Shown here piece after piece: positions 59,481-64,000 of a stretch of DNA of 64,000 nt (within the stretch, counting starts at the first letter, position 1; each line of letters opens with the position of its first letter). The notes below the pieces were generated by a model. It was not told where the DNA came from. It did not search any database and saw only the letters and a list, made by a program, of their open reading frames with translations. The stretch spans positions 8,370,001 through 8,434,000 of the forward strand of contig JAWQUS010000002.1 in NCBI GenBank assembly GCA_036365455.1. The letters run 5' to 3'. Made by a program: the position numbers and the translations under genes. This stretch comes from Macrosoma leucophasiata (taxonomy: Eukaryota; Arthropoda; Insecta; Lepidoptera; Hedylidae).

Positions 59481-59679
59481 ACCAAATCCTCGAGTAATCT
59501 TTGTCGCCAGTGAATCGACTCGATGGTGGAACTTAAGCCTTATTCGTCCATTCATCAACGTACACTCGAATTCGATGAATGAACTTATAACATGTAAATT
59601 CGTCGCTCAAATCGCGACCCAGCTCGCGCGTAGGCGTCGGGGCTTGAATGAAAATAAACATATCGATCGGGGGGCTTAC

Positions 59680-59920
59680 CTCTCGATTTTGATTACAGTA
59701 TCCAGATTAGCGATTGTGTCACAGCACTGTGGTATATCGGGGACGTCACACAGTATTTGTGGGCATATCACTAGTTAGCGTTCACGACGCGGCGCAGACG
59801 GAGGCGGCACAGGACCGGCCGGCTCGAGCGATACGGCGACACTGCGCCCGCACACATGCATGCGCCCGCGTCGATGGCTCCTGCACGTACGCACACATGC
59901 CCCTTCATTCAAATAACCGA
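59680..59920 (-). promoter_or_regulatory. CpG-rich patch, candidate Pointed P2 promoter and 5' exon
   Basis: 59770-59900 is the CpG-richest stretch of the right half. On the - strand a strong donor CGAGAG|GTAAGC follows at 59680/59679. The - strand start-codon exon at 34799 needs an upstream non-coding exon, and this is the best place for one in the window. The inference rests only on composition, strand and the donor. Confidence 0.32.
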
Positions 59921-60584
59921 CGTGGTGGGGCGAACTTATGAATGGACGTAGTGGAACCATGTCGTATAGATACCACTGATAAGGCACTTCGCAAGCATTA
60001 TACAATATGATACGGGCAGATCGCTTGTCGGTGCTTCGAGTCGCAATAGATGAGATGTTGGTGTAAGCGAAATTAGACCGATTTAATTTCGTAATTGCTA
60101 ATAAGGTTATATCAAAAACGGTCGATTAAAAGATGCAATTACAACATCTGTAGTTTCAATGTATACTTTTTGTTGTTCCACATACAATTCAGAGAATGAA
60201 AACCATCAGTCTATATTTAGTTTAGGTATTACTGTTGGTCCTTCGTGTCGATTGTGAACTTAAACAAAATATATATTAAAGAAAAAAAAATTACCAAAAA
60301 TTTTGATTCGGTATTGCGACCAATTCAGTAAAATAAAATATCTCTGTTTCAACTTATCATAAGTTTAATATATTGTATACGTCCTATATACATAGCAACA
60401 ATAACATGTGCGCAATAAATAATAAATAAAAACTTAAAACTTTTATTGCCTTATTTATGACAGTCCTTTGAGGAAGCTGGAGAGCTTGTGGGTCTTGTAG
60501 TCCGATCGTAGTTGTATAAAGTTGTGTAGTATTGAATGATCCAACTCCGCCTGTGGAAAGAAATGAAGAGTACTGTACTTTTTT

Positions 60585-60865
60585 CATGTAATGAAAGTGG
60601 CAAACAAGCATGCAGTTCACATTGATGTTAAGTGATGACTGCAGCCTAGAGACACCCACACAAAGATCAGTGGTCAAAATGCAGATGCGTTACCACTCCT
60701 GAGGCCTAAGGTGTTATGTCTCTGTGCCGGCAATTACAGGGCCGTACATTACCACCTGACCGGAACACGATAGTGCTGAACACTACCATTAAGCGGCAAG
60801 TATATTAGGTAATGCGGTGGTAACTACGCCCGCGAGCTCTGTCACTGGAGTTCTGCCACCAGTAA
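60585..60865 (-). mobile_element. Family-A retroposon, full length
   Basis: Antisense TTTTCATGTAATGAAAGTGG to GTCACTGGAGTTCTGCCACC then AGTAAAAAAG; nearly consensus. Confidence 0.83.
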
Positions 60866-60939
60866 AAAAGTGAAGTACTATTATTTCTATATTTTTTATT
60901 ACACAGTTTATTAATCAATAACAATAATTTTGTGTAGAG

Positions 60940-61101
60940 TAGTAAAGTTCCAGTGTAGGAGCTCGAGGGCGTTGGCACCACCGCATGACCTATTCTGTCT
61001 GTTGAAGTGGTAGTGTATGGCCTCGAAATAACTAACCACAGAGACTTAACAACTTCTCAAGGGTGGCAACGCATCTGGATTTTATGTAGATATCTGTAAA
61101 C
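60940..61101 (+). mobile_element. Family-A copy, 5' part of a nested stack
   Basis: TAAAGTTCCAGTGTAGGAGC, GGCGTTGGCACCACCGCATG and GGTGGCAACGCATCTGGATT, broken at TCTGTAAAC by the MITE; the 3' part resumes at 61401 (AGGCTTCAGTCATCATTTAA to 61465). Confidence 0.65.
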
Positions 61102-61116
61102 ATTTACCCCCTTATT

Positions 61117-61247
61117 TAAAGAAAAAGCTCCGCTCTTCCAACTGAGCTACCGAAGTCCTGGACTAGATTCCCAGTGGCCGTGAGTTTTTCTTTAAATAAA
61201 ATATATTTCACAAGCATGTGTTAATGCGAAATAATATAAAAACAATT
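61117..61247. mobile_element. Second tRNA-cored fold-back, rearranged, with 15-bp target duplication
   Basis: The arms AAAGAAAAA (61118-61126) and TTTTTCTTT (61185-61193) are like those of 35451-35586. Between them the tRNA 5' half is antisense (GCTCTTCCAACTGAGCTACC, 61132-61151) and a T-arm-like block is sense (CTGGACTAGATTCCCAG). ATTTACCCCCTTATT flanks the insert exactly (61102-61116 and 61248-61262), a target-site duplication of retroposition size. The insert lies in the left end of the MITE at 61253-61398. Confidence 0.65.
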
Positions 61248-61252
61248 ATTTA

Positions 61253-61398
61253 CCCCCTTATTCATAAACGTACATTAGATACGTTTTAGCTATATAATGC
61301 TTTGTCTTTATCAGTTGCATTGTCAACTGTGCAGGATAGAAAAAGACAAAGGAGAGATTAGCAACACTTTAGCTAAAATACGTTTATGAATAAGGGGG
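61253..61398. mobile_element. Fold-back MITE with CCCCCTTATTCATAAACGTA termini
   Basis: The 20-bp terminal inverted repeats CCCCCTTATTCATAAACGTA (61253-61272) and its complement (61379-61398) match perfectly, and the interior also folds back. It splits a family-A retroposon (60940-61101 and 61401-61465). Its left end was duplicated by the later tRNA-cored insertion at 61117-61247. Confidence 0.75.
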
Positions 61399-61517
61399 AT
61401 AGGCTTCAGTCATCATTTAACATCCACGGAACTGCATGATTGTTTGCTACCTTGGATACTTAAAAGAAAAACTATTTCTATATTAGTAGCAGCTAACACT
61501 AGAGACGACGCTGTGTT

Positions 61518-61667
61518 TTTTTTTTTTTTAATCTCCATTTAAAGAGCTTGGTCAAGGACCATGACGCTCTATACGTTCACATGAATTACATTCTTCATTT
61601 AAAAAAATAATTAAACAACATTAGCTCATTGACAATTGATATAGTTGCAACAGTATTCTGGCGTCAT
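61518..61667 (-). mobile_element. Retroposed insertion with poly(T) and 13-bp target duplication
   Basis: ACGACGCTGTGTT occurs at 61505-61517 and 61668-61680, bracketing a 150-bp insert that begins with a T tract. Read on the - strand it ends in poly(A), so it is a SINE or a 5'-truncated LINE. The body has no frame I recognise. Confidence 0.75.
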
Positions 61668-61964
61668 ACGACGCTGTGTTAGTGTTTCACATAAAATATG
61701 ACACCAGTATCTACTAAACTACTAAAAAATATATAAAAGAATTACTAACACTCTGGCATTTAACATCATATACCTACTACTTTATACGTAGGTAGGTAGA
61801 AGGCATATTTTTTTAAAATATTTTTCTGCATCACACAATCTTATCCTGACAATTAGGAACACATAAAAGATTTATCCAATTTGGTGCAGTCGTTTGGCAG
61901 TTATGCACTTCCAAATATTTATACAATGAATTTGTAAAACAAATAATTCGGCCGAATATCCGGT

Positions 61965-62245
61965 TTTTTATGTTATGAAGTGGCAAACGAGCGTACAGTT
62001 TATGACGATGGTAAGTAGGTAATTCTATCGCACATAAACATTTGCATTAAACCAGGGATTTCAATGTAGATGCGTTGCTACTCCTGAGGCGCAAAATGTT
62101 TAAGCCTTTGTGTCGGAAATTACAGGGTCGTACATTACTACCTGACGGAAAGACGATAGTGCTTAACGCTACCATTTAGCGGCAAGTAGATTAATGAGGT
62201 AATGCGATGATGCCTCGTGAGCTCTGTCAATCTCCCACCAATAAA
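61965..62245 (-). mobile_element. Family-A retroposon, moderately diverged
   Basis: Antisense GTTATGAAGTGGCAAACGAG, CTACTCCTGAGGCGCAAAAT, TACCATTTAGCGGCAAGTAG and TCCCACCAATAAAT. Confidence 0.7.
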
Positions 62246-62729
62246 TAAAAAGAAAATGTATAGGTTGATAAAGGTTAAGCCGAATAGTATTCGGTTATTC
62301 AGTGAAAATACTAATTTGATCCATCTTTAATTATTAATTATGTTAATATTTATTTAAAATTGAAATGACACACATTTTAAACAACATAAACACAACAGAC
62401 AACTTAAAAAATAATACAGAGTAATATTTACACTATGGTCGTGATATAACGGTAAACAAGAGTGTAATACGGTTAACTCTTAGTTTACTTGCTCTGCATT
62501 TATTTTATGTTTTCAAGCAAAATTGCAAAATTGAATATACTATTAGCTGACTTATTCGCCTCTAGGTGACAAATCTATATTAGCAAGTTTTTATTTCGGT
62601 TGTCACAAACAAAAGACTGGAGCGACACTTGCACCCGCCTATGGCAGTGCCACCGTTAGGACCATTGACAAGCCGAACAAGAATTAGCGTCCACTCAAAT
62701 AAAAAATCCAGAAAGGAGAACGCGCGAGT

Positions 62730-63045
62730 TTTATTTTATGTAATGGAAGTGGCAAACAACTGTGCAGCGCAGCTCACATTGATGTTAAGCGATGACTGCA
62801 GCCATTGATATACAAAAAACAGGACTGCAGCCTATAGACACCCACACAAATACCAAGATCAAAATGCAGATGGCGTTACTCCTGAGGTCTAAGGTGTTAT
62901 GCCTCTGTGCCGGAAATTACAGGGCCGTACATTACCACCTGACCGGAACACGATAGTGCTGAACTACCATTTAGCGGCAAGTATATTAGGTAATGCGGTG
63001 GTGCTACGACCGCGAGCTCCGTCAATGGAGCTCTACCACCAGTGA
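62730..63045 (-). mobile_element. Family-A retroposon with an internal tandem duplication
   Basis: Antisense and near consensus from TTTATGTAATGGAAGTGGCA to GGAGCTCTACCACCAGTGAA. GACTGCAGCC occurs twice (about 62795 and 62824), separated by ATTGATATACAAAAAACAG, which makes this copy longer than the others. Confidence 0.8.
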
Positions 63046-63327
63046 ATGTCATGCTTGGCCGGGAAAGCTCTATTATACAAATAGATAATATTTGTATAAT
63101 CGATATTTATGAATGAACGCATAATGAGGCACCGAACACGTACCTATATCGACAACACAAGCGCACTGTGTCGGTGTTATCGCTAAAAATAACGAATTCT
63201 TTGATATTACCAGATAGTAGATAAGTACTGGGAACACAAAACACTTCACGGGAAATGTAATCAAACGATTAATTCACGCCACATTGTAAATATGTAATAG
63301 TGTGAGTTCAATACATGATTACGGTAT

Positions 63328-63395
63328 TTTTTATGTGAATACTGCAGCCTATAGACATAAAAATCAAAATGAAGATGCGTTGAACAGTTAAGACG
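63328..63395 (-). mobile_element. Family-A short fragment
   Basis: TTTTTTATGTGAATACTGCA, GCCTATAGACATAAAAATCA and AAATGAAGATGCGTTG, antisense with deletions. Confidence 0.5.
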
Positions 63396-63399
63396 TCAT

Positions 63400-64000
63400 A
63401 AGATAAAGAAAATGGAGAAAAAGAGCTTCCAAGCACCTGATGCAATGAAAACCGACATATTCCGTCGGTGGTGGATTGAAATTGTTTATTTATTTGAATT
63501 TTGTAAGCCATTTAGTAGTAGTTTATTTACGAATAAATTACAGGTCACCAGTGTAACACGTGTTTTGCAAAACTCTCAAACGCGTTTCTCGTTATTTCTA
63601 CCGTTCGCAAAAATATCTTTTAAAAATATACAATTAAATAAAAAATATTATCATTATAAGCTTATAAATCTTTCCTTCGCAGACTTGAAGGCGTTGGCAT
63701 CATTTCGATAGCCGCTTCGCGTAACGTGATAATCACGGAATTATTGATGGCCGCCGAGTTACGGAATACGCTTGTTGAGCAGGTTTTTAGGCTTGACAAG
63801 CAAAAAACTGCAGCCGTTCAAATTCGTGCCCAGAGCCAGAAACGGGGGAAAATAATTGACCACACGGCGTCAAAGAATAATCAGGCTATGGTCGTCTGCT
63901 GCTATACTTACGTCTTCCCGGTCTCCTCTGCCTTTTAGTCTTAAATGTGACTATCATATGTGAATTTACCAATGGCTCTCTTTCTGCAGATCTGCGAAAT
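63400..64000. other. No convincing gene
   Basis: Frames at 63412-63711 and 63726-63938 show no family likeness. GCCGAGTTACGGAATACGCT at ~63752 resembles a stretch at ~57137, so a dispersed repeat edge is possible. A - strand donor AAGAC|GTAAGT lies near 63916. Confidence 0.3.

Noticed and set aside
713..63395. Family-A repeats as a CRISPR-like or satellite array
   Set aside because: Copies are in both orientations, irregularly spaced, of mixed age, and some have poly(A) tails, which is the pattern of dispersed retroposons.

Overview
The window looks like AT-rich lepidopteran (moth or butterfly) nuclear DNA. The evidence is a spliced mitochondrial ATP synthase subunit d gene with short GT-AG introns, long introns, and a dense load of lepidopteran-type repeats: tRNA-derived SINEs, CR1/Jockey-like, RTE-like and R4/Dong-like LINE remnants, a very abundant ~280-bp retroposon, and several fold-back DNA elements. 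There is no bacterial gene organisation, CRISPR array or operon. This identification is from memory of families; no database search was run.

Two host genes can be supported. (1) A complete three-exon gene for ATP synthase subunit d lies on the + strand at 39880-41336 (177 codons). (2) Two coding exons of what is probably the ETS transcription factor Pointed (P2-type N-terminus) lie on the - strand. The first (34664-34799) carries the likely start codon; the second (17097-17214) carries the conserved VPSLSDLSD block and a SUMO-type VKSE motif. They are joined in frame across a ~17.4-kb intron. The Pointed/SAM and ETS domains are not visible and presumably lie left of the window. If the 5' exon sits at one of the CpG-rich patches near 59 kb, the ATP synthase gene is nested, in the opposite direction, in the first Pointed intron.

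Layout: 1-17 kb is repeat-rich intronic or downstream sequence with two CpG-rich patches (1.4 and 8 kb). 17-35 kb is the Pointed intron, ended by the start-codon exon and a decayed second copy of that exon. 35-39 kb holds mixed repeats, including a tRNA-cored fold-back. 39.9-41.3 kb is the ATP synthase gene. 42-45 kb holds a 640-bp repeat and unrecognised open frames. 46-52 kb is a transposon-dense block: a TTAA-flanked fold-back and a stack of three LINEs. 52-60 kb has scattered repeats and CpG-rich putative promoter DNA. 60-63 kb is a nested SINE/MITE stack.

The most notable signals are the degenerate duplicate of the Pointed start exon, two inverted-repeat elements built round a tRNA-like core, insertion histories that can be ordered from target-site duplications, and SINE tails that resemble LINE tails in the same window. 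No previously undescribed multi-gene system was found. Many repeat boundaries are approximate because they were judged by eye.
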